A program made the position numbers and the translations under genes. Shown here piece after piece: positions 1-7,204 of a stretch of DNA of 20,635 nucleotides. The first letter of the stretch is position 1; each line of letters starts with the position of its first letter. Where the stretch lies: the NCBI GenBank assembly GCA_964510315.1, contig CAZEAP010000043.1, positions 1-20,635 of the forward strand. Direction: 5' to 3'. This stretch comes from CAZEAP01 sp964510315. GTDB taxonomy: Bacteria > Planctomycetota > Brocadiia > SM23-32. Under the pieces are notes generated by a model, which saw only the letters and a list, made by a program, of their open reading frames with translations, was not told the origin of the DNA and did not search any database.

Positions 1-80
1 GCCCTGCCGGCAACTCCGTACACAACGCCGCCTTACGATCAGCGCAAATGGCTCCCGTCCGGCATCAGCAGACCACCGGA

Positions 81-731
81 TCACAGGCCGATCAGCCGGT
101 TGACCCCGTCGAAACCGAACCAGGCCGCCACGCCGGCCAGACAGACCGCCATCCCTCCCACCAGCCAGCGGTACGCACGGTCCGAGAGAAGCCGCCGGCC
201 CCGATGGACTGACTCCGAGACGGCCGAGTACCAGGCGAGATCGGCCATCACGTGCCCGAGATAGAACACCACGTACCCGGCCGCCGCGTAGGGAGCCGCC
301 CGGCCCAGGAAACCCATCCCCACCGTGACCCACCATACCACGAAATAGGGGTTGGAAAGGGAGGTCAACGCACCGGCCCCCACGAAGCGCCACCATTTCG
401 GCACCTCGTCGGGGTCCCGCCCCTCGGGGTCGGGCAGCCGGAGCCTCGGCACAGCGCGGAACATCATGCCGGCCATCAAAAGCAGCACCGCCGCGCCCGC
501 CACGCCGACGACCCCTATGAACAGGTCTTCGGTAAGGACTTTACGCAGCCCGAATATCACGGCCAGCATCAGCGGGACCTCAACGACGGCGTGGCCGAGG
601 ACCACCAGTGGGCCCACCTTTCGGCCCGCCGATGCGCTGTAGCGCACGGTCACGAACAAGACCGGCCCCGGCATAAGCGCACCGGAAAGGGCAACGACGA
701 AAGCCGAGACGAAAAGGGCCACAAGGGCCAT
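81..731 (-). CDS. LysE/RhtB-family amino-acid exporter
   Basis: Predicted inner-membrane exporter of the LysE superfamily, which pumps amino acids or related small metabolites out of the cell; the substrate cannot be read from sequence. The 216-residue protein is almost entirely hydrophobic segments, as in this roughly 200-residue, six-helix family. Near the N-terminus is the family signature SGALMPGPVLF (the PGP motif) followed by a glycine-rich stretch ending GHAVVEVPL. In the middle is the second signature, SLSNPYFVVWW (the NP-x-x-x-W motif). I chose the ATG at 731 because GAGGAG lies 7 bases upstream; an in-frame TTG at 758 has no such support. It is transcribed away from the candidate RNA region, with a TATAAT-like -10 at 813-808. 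No regulator or partner gene is adjacent. Confidence 0.85.
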   Translation of the reverse strand: MALVALFVSAFVVALSGALMPGPVLFVTVRYSASAGRKVGPLVVLGHAVVEVPLMLAVIFGLRKVLTEDLFIGVVGVAGAAVLLLMAGMMFRAVPRLRLPDPEGRDPDEVPKWWRFVGAGALTSLSNPYFVVWWVTVGMGFLGRAAPYAAAGYVVFYLGHVMADLAWYSAVSESVHRGRRLLSDRAYRWLVGGMAVCLAGVAAWFGFDGVNRLIGL

Positions 732-807
732 CCCTGTGCTCCTCAATCGGGGGGTCAAAACCGCGGGCGGGTCGCGGGACGGTGCGCCGGCCCGGAAACG
801 TCCATTA

Positions 808-813
808 ATTATA
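808..813 (-). promoter_or_regulatory. Possible -10 box for the LysE-type gene
   Basis: Minus-strand TATAAT about 77 bases before the exporter start codon. No recognisable -35 hexamer lies at 16-18 bp and there is no extended TG motif, so this is only a weak suggestion. Confidence 0.3.
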
Positions 814-873
814 GGGCGTGCGCGGGTCCCCCGCAGTGCGGACGGCCGGCCCCCCTGCTGCGGATCTTTCCTT

Positions 874-902
874 TTGACAGCCTTGAGGGGGGCATCTATA
901 AT
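874..902 (+). promoter_or_regulatory. Perfect consensus sigma-70 promoter
   Basis: TTGACA (874-879), a 17-base spacer, then TATAAT (897-902). All 12 hexamer bases and the spacing match the housekeeping consensus. Transcription would start near 909. No credible reading frame begins within 400 bases downstream, so the product is either a non-coding RNA or a very long leader for hisA at 1331. Confidence 0.8.
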
Positions 903-908
903 CTCTCT

Positions 909-1090
909 TTCGGAGGCGGGCCGTAGAGGCGGCCGGGGTCCTCTGCTTCCGGTTTCGTCCTCAGTTTCGTTCGCGTCGCGTCCGGCGGCACTCCCGAATT
1001 CGATCGGTTTCCCGTTCGTTCCGCGGCTTTGCGGGAGACGCCGCCCCGGGCTTCGTCAGCGGGAAAGGAAGTCTCTGACCCCGGATTATT
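909..1090 (+). ncRNA. Candidate structured RNA or long 5' leader, family unknown
   Basis: Immediately after the consensus promoter the sequence folds on paper into nested long-range stems. The outer stem is CCGGGGTC (933-940) with GACCCCGG (1077-1084), 8 bp. After a symmetrical 5+5 internal loop, CTTCC (946-950) pairs GGAAG (1067-1071), then TTTC (953-956) pairs GAAA (1063-1066). The inner stem is GGCGGC (984-989) with GCCGCC (1040-1045), continued after a small bulge by CTCCCG (991-996) with CGGGAG (1032-1037). The shape (closing stem, large asymmetric bubble, terminal stem, about 175 nt) recalls 6S RNA. I do not recognise conserved 6S, RNase P, tmRNA or SRP RNA sequence, so no family is assigned. 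A further stem, TTGC/AGTG (1097-1105) with CACTGCAA (1144-1151), suggests the transcript continues. Confidence 0.4.
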
Positions 1091-1330
1091 CAAGCGTTGC
1101 CAGTGCCGCAGATGCGCGGAAGGCGAGCGCCGCTGTGTTCTTACACTGCAAGCGAAGCCTGACAAAGCAGATACGGTGCCGGCGCCGCTCCCGAAGGGCG
1201 AGGATGGTGTTGTTCACCGAAAAAACACACTGTTTTCCGCATGCTCCGTCTAAATATGCTCTAACATATATCAGGTTAACCCGTTACAACAATGTGCGTC
1301 GTTTCCGCGTGAATAATGTGGGTGACCGCC
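1091..1330. other. Rest of the 600-base gap before hisA
   Basis: No convincing gene seen. Short open frames here on both strands resemble no family and have no good RBS. The stretch from about 1210 becomes AT-rich for this genome (AAAAAACACACTGTTTT near 1220; ATATGCTCTAACATATAT near 1255), as expected of a regulatory or leader region. No clear second promoter or terminator could be placed. Confidence 0.4.
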
Positions 1331-2074
1331 ATGTTGATCTACCCGGCCGTTGACATCGCTGGGGGCAGGTGCGTTCGACTGCTGCAGGGCGAGCCGGAGC
1401 GGGAGCAGGTCTACTACCCCGACCCCGCCGAGGCGGCTCTCCACTGGCAGGAGGAGGGCGCCGAGGCGCTCCACGTGGTCGACCTGGACGGCGCCCTGGC
1501 CTCCGGCGGCAACCCCGGACCGGTGCGGCAGATACTGGACCGGCTCCAGGTGCCCGTGCAGGTGGCCGGAGGACTGCGGAGCACCGAAGCCGTGCGCAGG
1601 ACGCTGGAGGCCGGCGCCGCACGGGCGGTGGTCGGCACGCGCGCCGCGAAGGACCCGGACTGGGCTGTGGAGCTGTGCCGCGCCCTGCCCGGACGGGTGG
1701 TCATCGCGGTGGACGCCCGCGAGGGCCGCGTGGCCGTGGAGGGCTGGCAGGAGCTGGCCGACCTCAGCCCCGTGGAGCTTGCCGAGGAACTGGCCGAGGG
1801 CGCGCCGGCCGCCTTCCTTTACACGGACGTGGCCCGCGACGGCATGCTGAACCGCCCCAACTTCCGGGGCGTCGAGGAGTTGCTGGAGGCCGTCGAGGTG
1901 CCCCTCATCGCTTCCGGCGGCGTGGCCTCCCTGGAGGACCTGCGGAAACTGGGTGAGTGCGGGGCCGACGCGGCGGTCGTGGGAAAGGCGCTCTACGAGG
2001 GAATATTCGGACTGGCCGAGGCGATGGAAGCGGCCGCCCCGTACGATTCCAGGCTGCGGCCCGCCGCCCGGTAG
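1331..2074 (+). CDS. hisA: HisA: ProFAR isomerase, histidine biosynthesis
   Basis: Cytoplasmic isomerase of histidine biosynthesis, converting the aminoaldose ProFAR to the aminoketose PRFAR by an Amadori rearrangement. The 247-residue protein is a single (beta/alpha)8 barrel of normal length. It opens with LIYPAVDIAGGRCVRLLQG, carrying the first catalytic Asp. IAVDAREG, with the second catalytic Asp, lies mid-protein. The phosphate-binding loops VAGGLRS and IASGGV, and YTDVARDGML, are all present. ATG 1331 fits the family N-terminus; an ATG 15 bases upstream would only add MWVTA. The RBS is weak (GGTGACC). No other his genes are adjacent; it leads a likely operon with an EF-G-like gene and purE. 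A dual HisA/PriA role cannot be excluded by eye. Confidence 0.93.
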   Translation: MLIYPAVDIAGGRCVRLLQGEPEREQVYYPDPAEAALHWQEEGAEALHVVDLDGALASGGNPGPVRQILDRLQVPVQVAGGLRSTEAVRRTLEAGAARAVVGTRAAKDPDWAVELCRALPGRVVIAVDAREGRVAVEGWQELADLSPVELAEELAEGAPAAFLYTDVARDGMLNRPNFRGVEELLEAVEVPLIASGGVASLEDLRKLGECGADAAVVGKALYEGIFGLAEAMEAAAPYDSRLRPAAR

Positions 2075-2133
2075 AGGCTGAGGCGCGCCGAGTCCGTGAG
2101 ATACGAATCTGGGAGAACAATCGGAGGAGACTG

Positions 2134-4164
2134 ATGGTGGAGAGAGGCCCGTCGAACATCTGCAACGTCGCCCTGGTGGGACACGGCGGCGCCGGCAAAA
2201 CGACATTCGTTGATCACGCGCTGCACGTCGTCGGCGGGGCAACCCGGGCGGGCGACGTGGACGCCGGGAGTTCCCTGAGCGACTACGACCCGGACGAGAA
2301 GGAGAACCGCTTCTCCATCTACAGCACCGTCTTCAACTTCGAGGCCGGCGGCCGCACCTTCAACCTGATCGACACCCCGGGCTACCTGGAGTTCTCCGGG
2401 TCGGCCCTGGCCGTGCTGCCGGTCGTCGAGACGGCCCTCATCACCGTCAGCGCCCGCGAGGGCGTCCAGTTGAACACCCGCCGCATGTGGGAGGCGGCCG
2501 GGCAGAACGGCCTGGCCCGCGTGCTGCTGATCACCCGACTGGACGGGGAGAACATCCAGTTCGACAACCTGATCTCGGAGCTGTCGGACACCTTCGGCAA
2601 CCAGTGCCAGCCGGTTTTCCTGCCCGTCGGCCTGGGAGGCGATCTGAAGGGCGTGGTCAACGTGCTGGCCGCCGAAGAGGCCCCCGAAGGCGTGGTGGGC
2701 GATTTCGACGCGGCCCGCCAGCGCGCCCGCGAGTCCCTGATCGAGTGCGACGACTCCCTGATGGAGCGGTACCTGGAGGGGGAGCAGATCGGCGCGGAAG
2801 AACTGCTGGCCGTCCTCGGCGGGGCGGTCGCCGACGGGGACCTCGTTCCCATCCTGTGCTGCGCCGCCGAACCGGAGGTCGGCGTGCGCGAGACCATGGA
2901 GTTCCTCGCCGAATGCGCCCCCGCTCCGACCGAAGGCGCCGAAAGGACGGCCATCGACGCGAACGATGAAGAGGTCACCCTCTCGGCCGATCCGGACGGC
3001 CCCCTCTGCGCGCGGGTCTTCCGAACCGCCACCGACGTGCACGTCGGCAAGGTGGCTTACTTCCGCATCTACAGCGGCACGCTGAGCGGAGCGTTGACCC
3101 CGCACCTTACCCGGACGGGCAAAGAGGTGCGGCTGGGGCACATCTACACCCTCCACGGCCAGGAGCAGGAGGAAGTGCAGCGCGGCGTGCCCGGCGACAT
3201 CCTGTCGGTCACCAAGGTCGAGGAGCTGCGCCTTGGGGACACCCTTTGTGAGGAAGAACGCGTCCTCACACTACCCCCGATGGATTTCCCCAAACCCATG
3301 ATGTCCCTCGCCGTCGAGCCGGAGAGCCGGGAGGACGAGGAGAAGCTCAGCGCCGGCCTCCAGGACCTGGCCGAAGGGGACCCCACCTTTGAGCTGGAGC
3401 GCCGCAAACACAGCGCCGAACTGGTCATCACCGGGATGAGCAACCTGCACCTGGACGTCATGATCTCGAAGTTGAAGAGGCGCTACGACATCTCCGTCCA
3501 GACCCATCCGCCGACCATTCCCTACCGGGAGACCATTACCCGGAAGGCGGAGGGCCAGTACCGGCATAAGAAGCAGACCGGCGGGCGGGGCCAGTACGGC
3601 GAGGTCTATCTCCGGGTGGAGCCCAACGATCGGGGAGAGGGGTTCGAGTTCATCGACGAAGTGCGCGGCGGCGTCATCCCCCGGCAGTTCATCCCCGCCG
3701 TGGAGAAGGGGATCATGGCCGAAACCGAGGAGGGGCCGCTGGCGGGCTACCCCGTGGTCGACCTGAAGGTGGCCGTCTACGACGGCTCCCACCACAGCGT
3801 CGATTCCTCCGAAGCCGCCTTCAAGGTCGCCGGCGGCCGGGCCTTCGCCGAGGCCTACGGGAAAGCCAGGCCCGTCCTGCTGGAGCCGATCGCCCGGCTG
3901 GATGTCACCATCCCCACCCAGTTCATGGGCGACGTGACCGGGAACCTGACCGGCCACCGGGGCCGCATCCAGGGCATGGACCAGCAGGGCCAGATGCAGG
4001 TCATCCGCGCGGAGATCCCCATGGCCGAGGTCAGGCGCTATAGCACAGAACTGAAGAGTATGACCGGCGGCGAAGGGACCTTTACCCTCGAGTTCGACCG
4101 CTATGAGGTCGTACCCCCGCATGTCCAGGAGCAGATCGTCGCCCGCCGCGAGGACCAGGACTGA
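2134..4164 (+). CDS. EF-G-like translation GTPase (EF-G2 type)
   Basis: A five-domain EF-G-like GTPase of 676 residues, of the paralogous type rather than the canonical fusA product. The P-loop is GHGGAGKT (16-23), as in EF-G2-like proteins, not the AHIDAGKT of canonical EF-G. Switch I is diverged (DPDEKENRFSI), G3 is DTPG (80-83), and the G4 position reads TRLD (134-137) instead of NKxD. Domain IV begins around YRETITRKAEGQYRHKKQTG, and its conserved loop GSHHSVDSSEAAFKVA is intact. The ATG at 2134 has GGAGGAG 5 bases upstream; in-frame sequence upstream of it overlaps hisA and does not look like protein. It sits 59 bases after hisA and 41 before purE. Whether it supports translocation, ribosome recycling or a stress role is unknown. 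Confidence 0.85.
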   Translation: MVERGPSNICNVALVGHGGAGKTTFVDHALHVVGGATRAGDVDAGSSLSDYDPDEKENRFSIYSTVFNFEAGGRTFNLIDTPGYLEFSGSALAVLPVVETALITVSAREGVQLNTRRMWEAAGQNGLARVLLITRLDGENIQFDNLISELSDTFGNQCQPVFLPVGLGGDLKGVVNVLAAEEAPEGVVGDFDAARQRARESLIECDDSLMERYLEGEQIGAEELLAVLGGAVADGDLVPILCCAAEPEVGVRETMEFLAECAPAPTEGAERTAIDANDEEVTLSADPDGPLCARVFRTATDVHVGKVAYFRIYSGTLSGALTPHLTRTGKEVRLGHIYTLHGQEQEEVQRGVPGDILSVTKVEELRLGDTLCEEERVLTLPPMDFPKPMMSLAVEPESREDEEKLSAGLQDLAEGDPTFELERRKHSAELVITGMSNLHLDVMISKLKRRYDISVQTHPPTIPYRETITRKAEGQYRHKKQTGGRGQYGEVYLRVEPNDRGEGFEFIDEVRGGVIPRQFIPAVEKGIMAETEEGPLAGYPVVDLKVAVYDGSHHSVDSSEAAFKVAGGRAFAEAYGKARPVLLEPIARLDVTIPTQFMGDVTGNLTGHRGRIQGMDQQGQMQVIRAEIPMAEVRRYSTELKSMTGGEGTFTLEFDRYEVVPPHVQEQIVARREDQD

Positions 4165-4205
4165 GGAGCCGGACTCGTTTCACCCCAAACCGAAGGAGAC
4201 CGACC

Positions 4206-4727
4206 GTGCGGCCTACTGGGCAAGTTCTGATGGTGATGGGCAGTGATTCGGACCTGCCGGTGGCCGAGGCCGCCGTGGAAGTTCTTGAGGAGCTGGGGGT
4301 GTCCTTCGAGGTGAGGGTGGCCAGCGCCCACCGCTCCCCCGAGACCGTCGAGGAACTCGTCCGCCAGGCCGAGCAGGGGGAGACCGGCGTGCTGATCGGC
4401 ATCGCCGGCGGGGCCGCCCACCTGGCCGGCGTGATGGCCTCCCAAACAACCCTCCCGGTGATCGGCGTCCCCGTGCCGACCGACCGGATGGGGGGGATGG
4501 ATTCCCTGTTGAGCACCCTCCAGATGCCCTCCGGGATACCCGTGGCCTGCATGGGCCTGGGGAAGTCGGGCGCGCGGAACGCGGCCGTCCTGGCAGTCGA
4601 AATCCTCGCCCTCTCCGATCCGGCCCTCCGCGAGACGCTCCGCACCTATAAGCAGCGGATGAGCAGCCGGGTGGAGGACCAGGACGCACGCGTCCAGGAC
4701 TGGCTCGAGGGCCGCAGCGGGGACTGA
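4206..4727 (+). CDS. purE: PurE: N5-CAIR mutase, purine biosynthesis
   Basis: Cytoplasmic mutase of de novo purine synthesis, moving the carboxylate of N5-CAIR to make CAIR. At 173 residues it matches the single-domain PurE length. Signatures in order: VMGSDSDLPVA (the phosphate-binding loop), SAHRSPE with the catalytic His42, GIAGGAAHLAGVMAS, and PVIGVPVPT followed by GGMDSLLSTLQMPSGIPVA. These are typical of the bacterial class I enzyme. The start is GTG 4206, with AAGGAG seven bases upstream. It lies 41 bases after the EF-G-like gene, so it is probably co-transcribed with it and hisA. The usual partner purK is not in the window. Confidence 0.94.
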   Translation: MRPTGQVLMVMGSDSDLPVAEAAVEVLEELGVSFEVRVASAHRSPETVEELVRQAEQGETGVLIGIAGGAAHLAGVMASQTTLPVIGVPVPTDRMGGMDSLLSTLQMPSGIPVACMGLGKSGARNAAVLAVEILALSDPALRETLRTYKQRMSSRVEDQDARVQDWLEGRSGD

Positions 4728-4745
4728 AGCGGTCCTCCGGGCGGC

Positions 4746-4773
4746 TTGCAATCCCGCCGCCGGCCGCCATAAT
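4746..4773 (+). promoter_or_regulatory. Probable promoter of the truncated DUF4062 gene
   Basis: TTGCAA (4746-4751), 16-base spacer, CATAAT (4768-4773). Transcription would start near 4780, about 40 bases before ATG 4822, which has its own RBS (GGGAAGG at 4808-4814). The control region appears to have survived although the gene body is gone. Confidence 0.5.
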
Positions 4774-4821
4774 GCGCCCATAGAGCGACCCCGGCCGCTC
4801 CAAGGGCGGGAAGGCCATCCG

Positions 4822-4893
4822 ATGGCAGGCACCAGCCGCACCTTCCGCATCTTCGTCAGCTCAACCTTCAGCGACCTCGTGGCGGAGCGGAAA
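4822..4893 (+). pseudogene. DUF4062 protein, N-terminal fragment (24 codons)
   Basis: The reading frame begins MAGTSRTFRIFVSSTFSDLV and continues AERK. This is the N-terminus of DUF4062 proteins, where a beta strand ending in FVSST is followed by a helix with a D-L-x-x-E-R pattern. Such domains usually head large proteins with NTPase or TPR regions, some of which have been suggested to act in defence or signalling. Here the homology stops at codon 24. The frame then runs into the small repeat element, giving a nonsense tail that ends at 5052. The rest of the gene is not found downstream. Promoter and RBS look intact, so a 76-residue fusion peptide could still be made. Confidence 0.7.
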
Positions 4894-5010
4894 AGTACGG
4901 CGTCGCAGAACGGCGAGATGCGTTCGGCGCCTGAAGGTAAGGCGCCTCAGCATGACGGCGTGGGAGGCGCCGGGCCGCCTCGAGTGCCGATGGATGCTTT
5001 CTGCAGAGCA
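4881..5010 (+). mobile_element. Left-truncated copy of a small MITE-like element
   Basis: These 130 bases align without gaps to 9340-9469 with about 12 mismatches by hand count (around 91% identity). The right terminal repeat is present as TTTCTGCAGAGCA (4998-5010), one mismatch from the complete copy. The left 26 bases of the complete element, including the left terminal repeat, are absent. Similarity starts at GGCGGAGCGG, which also encodes the A-E-R of the DUF4062 fragment, so the junction may have formed by recombination at this short shared sequence. Three GGCGCC palindromes (4926, 4941, 4966) are conserved with the other copy. It encodes nothing recognisable. Confidence 0.8.
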
Positions 5011-5103
5011 AACACAGGAGACACGCGTCGTCTTTCTGGCCCCTTCCACTGAGCCCTCTCAACGAAGCGATATCCCTTCTCACTGCCGAAGTTTCCCCGC
5101 CAC
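5011..5103. other. Spacer between the truncated element and the MFS gene
   Basis: No gene, strong promoter or terminator is visible. The remainder of the DUF4062 gene is not here in any frame I could recognise. Confidence 0.4.
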
Positions 5104-6483
5104 ATGGCTGTCGAGACGGAAACCACCGACGCCGAGCAAGAGGCCGAGCTGGAGGGACGGCTTGGGGATAATGCACCGCACGTGGGGCGGAACTACTTCC
5201 TGGGCGTCCTGGCGGGGGGCTTTGCCGGCGCTTCCCGCGATTTCCGGAACCCGGAGCTGATCCTGGTCGGATTGGTCTACCTGCTGACCGACTCCCCGGT
5301 GCTGGCCGGGGTCATCCCGGTTATCGCCAAGGCGGGCATCCTCGGGCCGCAGCTTCTGATCGGCAGCCTCATCGAGCACGCCTCGCGGCGCAAGCCGTAT
5401 TTCGTGCTCGTCACGGTGTTGCGGGGGCTGGCGATGATGGGTCTGGTGGGGGCGACGTATCTGCTCACCCGCACGGTCAGCGCCCTCACTCTCGGCGTTT
5501 TCTACCTGACCTACCTGACCCTCCGGGTGATAACCGCCGGAGGCGCGGTGGTGTGGAACGACATGGTGGGCCGGCTTATCCCGGCGGACCGGGTGGGGGG
5601 ATTGTTCGGAGCGCGCGGAGTGTTGGGAGGCGTGCTGGGCATAGTGGGCAGCCTCCTGGTCATTCAGCCCATCCTGAATACCATCGAGGTCCCGATGAAC
5701 TACCTTCTGCTGGCCGTCATCGGCGGGGGACTGGCGATTATCGACATGTCCATCTGGTGCATGTCCCGGGAGGAGCCGGGGCCGGGTGCGAGCACCCACA
5801 ACTCCTTCGGTGACGCCATCCGGCGGGGCATCCAGTGGCTGCGGGAGGACCACAACTACCGGTGTTACTTCTGGGCGCGCGTGGCGTTCCGAATCAGCTA
5901 CCTGGGGTTGGCCTTCTTCATCCCCTATGGTTCGGAGCGGCTGCACTACGAGGGCGGCGCAGGGGGCGTGGCGCTGCTGGGCGGGATCATGGTGGCCGTT
6001 CTGAAGATAAGCCGCGTCCTGGGCGGCGTGGTGTGGGGGAAGGTGTCGGACCGCTTTGGCTCGAAGGTGGGCCTCACCGGCTCGGGTCTGCTGCTGACCA
6101 TCGCGCCCGTGCTGGCGCTCGGGGCCGCACGGCTGCCGGAGGCATTCTCGGTGCGGCTGCCGGGCTTGAGCGGAGCGTTCGACCTGCCGATGGCCGCCTA
6201 CCTGCTGGCTCTTGCGTGCTTCGGGTCCGGCATGCGCGGGATGGGGATCTCCGGCAAGCGGTTTCTGATCACCAACGCCCCTCAGGAGAGGCGTCCGTCC
6301 TACGTGGCGTTTCTGAACACCGTAACCAGTCCCCTCACTTTTCTCCCGCTGGCAGGGGCGTATCTGGCGAAGGTTGCCGGCATGGACGCGCTGTTCACGC
6401 TGATCATCGCCGGCGGCCTGCTCTCGCTTCTGGCGGCGCTCCGCATGCGCCCTGCGGAAGCCAAGACGCCGACCGCGGTATGA
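5104..6483 (+). CDS. MFS transporter, substrate unknown
   Basis: A 459-residue polytopic membrane protein of the major facilitator superfamily, normal length for a 12-helix member. After a charged 30-residue cytoplasmic start, hydrophobic segments alternate with short loops along the whole length. Between helices 2 and 3 is the basic loop EHASRRKPYF, and in the second half VWGKVSDRFGSKVGL is a good match to the conserved G-x-x-x-D-R-x-G-[RK]-[RK] loop. A central hydrophilic linker (SREEPGPGASTHNSF) separates the two six-helix halves. The ATG at 5104 is the only sensible start, but the RBS is poor. The gene follows the truncated repeat element. No binding-site residues identify the cargo. Confidence 0.82.
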   Translation: MAVETETTDAEQEAELEGRLGDNAPHVGRNYFLGVLAGGFAGASRDFRNPELILVGLVYLLTDSPVLAGVIPVIAKAGILGPQLLIGSLIEHASRRKPYFVLVTVLRGLAMMGLVGATYLLTRTVSALTLGVFYLTYLTLRVITAGGAVVWNDMVGRLIPADRVGGLFGARGVLGGVLGIVGSLLVIQPILNTIEVPMNYLLLAVIGGGLAIIDMSIWCMSREEPGPGASTHNSFGDAIRRGIQWLREDHNYRCYFWARVAFRISYLGLAFFIPYGSERLHYEGGAGGVALLGGIMVAVLKISRVLGGVVWGKVSDRFGSKVGLTGSGLLLTIAPVLALGAARLPEAFSVRLPGLSGAFDLPMAAYLLALACFGSGMRGMGISGKRFLITNAPQERRPSYVAFLNTVTSPLTFLPLAGAYLAKVAGMDALFTLIIAGGLLSLLAALRMRPAEAKTPTAV

Positions 6484-6644
6484 GTCCCTCACGGCATTTC
6501 CAACCCGCACTCGGGACGCCTGGCCACCAGAAGGGACAGCCCGAATACTTCGCAAACCAAAAGGGAATATTCGCGGAGAAGGTGGACCGATAAGGGGTTG
6601 GAGGCGTTCTTTGGAACCTGGACGGCGCTCTGGGGAGGAGCGCC

Positions 6645-6673
6645 TTGCAACCTGGGCGGCCGTGGGCGATAAT
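6645..6673 (+). promoter_or_regulatory. Probable sigma-70 promoter of the nitroreductase operon
   Basis: TTGCAA (6645-6650), 17-base spacer, GATAAT (6668-6673). Predicted start near 6680, giving a leader of about 20 bases that includes GAGGAGG before ATG 6701. Its core (CTTGCAA ... ATAATG) resembles the one upstream of the DUF4062 remnant at 4746. Confidence 0.6.
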
Positions 6674-6700
6674 GGTTTAGTGAGGAGGGAAAGGCTGGAG

Positions 6701-7204
6701 ATGGAGTTCTACGAGGTCGTCAAGCAGCGTCGTAGCGTCCGGGCTTACCGGGACGAGCCTGTGGAGGAGGAGAAGCTGCGGCGTATCCTGGAAGCCGCAC
6801 GCGAGGCGCCCAGCGCGGCGAACCGCCAGCCCCTCCAATTCTACGTCATACGGGACGAGTCGGTGCGGCGGGAGTTGCTGGAAGCCTATTCGCAGCAGTG
6901 GTTTGCGGAGGCTCCGGTCATCGTATGTGTGTGCACCAGGGACTCGGAAGCGTGGCATCGGTCGGACGGGAAGAGCTACGCCGACGTGGACGCGACCATC
7001 GCGATGGATCACCTGATACTGGCCGCCGCGGCCGAAGGGCTGGGCACCTGCTGGATCGGTGCCTTCAGGCCGGAAGTCGTCCGGAAGGTGCTGGGACTGC
7101 CGCCCGAGCTGGAACCGCTCGCCATGACGCCGGTGGGATATCCGGACCAGGAGCCGAGCCCCACCGGCAGGAAGCCGCTGGAGGAGATGGTGGACTACCG
7201 ATGA
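6701..7204 (+). CDS. Small nitroreductase-family flavoprotein
   Basis: Predicted FMN-dependent oxidoreductase of the nitroreductase fold, 167 residues, which is the compact form of the family. The N-terminal FMN-phosphate motif is RRSVRAYRDEPV, followed by the helix LRRILEAAREAPSAANRQP (the S-A-x-N-x-Q flavin contact). The second half has DHLILAAAAEGLGTCWIGAF and KVLGLPPELEPLAMTPVGYP, the usual G-L-G-x-x-W and glycine/proline turns. ATG 6701 is preferred: it begins exactly at the family N-terminus and lies just after GAGGAGG and the predicted transcription start; GTG 6680 is possible. Its stop overlaps the next start (ATGA at 7201), implying translational coupling. Substrate unknown. Confidence 0.9.
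   Translation: MEFYEVVKQRRSVRAYRDEPVEEEKLRRILEAAREAPSAANRQPLQFYVIRDESVRRELLEAYSQQWFAEAPVIVCVCTRDSEAWHRSDGKSYADVDATIAMDHLILAAAAEGLGTCWIGAFRPEVVRKVLGLPPELEPLAMTPVGYPDQEPSPTGRKPLEEMVDYR

Noticed and set aside
1..80. Open frame at the left edge, possibly part of a neighbouring gene
   Set aside because: Eighty bases are too few and show no recognisable protein similarity or start/stop context.
1060..1160. Cobalamin riboswitch-like words (GGGAA, GCCAGTG, GGCGAGCGCC) in the hisA leader
   Set aside because: The order and the core GGTGnAAnTCC/CCACTG box are absent, and hisA is not a B12-regulated gene.
1217..1240. AT-rich inverted repeat (AAAAC ... GTTTT) as a terminator for the candidate RNA
   Set aside because: The stem is only 5 weak base pairs with no T-run after it on the plus strand.
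896..1253. Short overlapping ORFs of 70-90 codons in the gap before hisA
   Set aside because: No RBS, no family resemblance, Arg/Ser/Pro-rich composition typical of out-of-frame high-GC sequence.
4894..5052. Small protein continuing from the DUF4062 start, and similar small ORFs on the opposite strand
   Set aside because: These frames read through the mobile-element repeat and recur at 9353-9469; they are by-products of the repeat, not conserved proteins.
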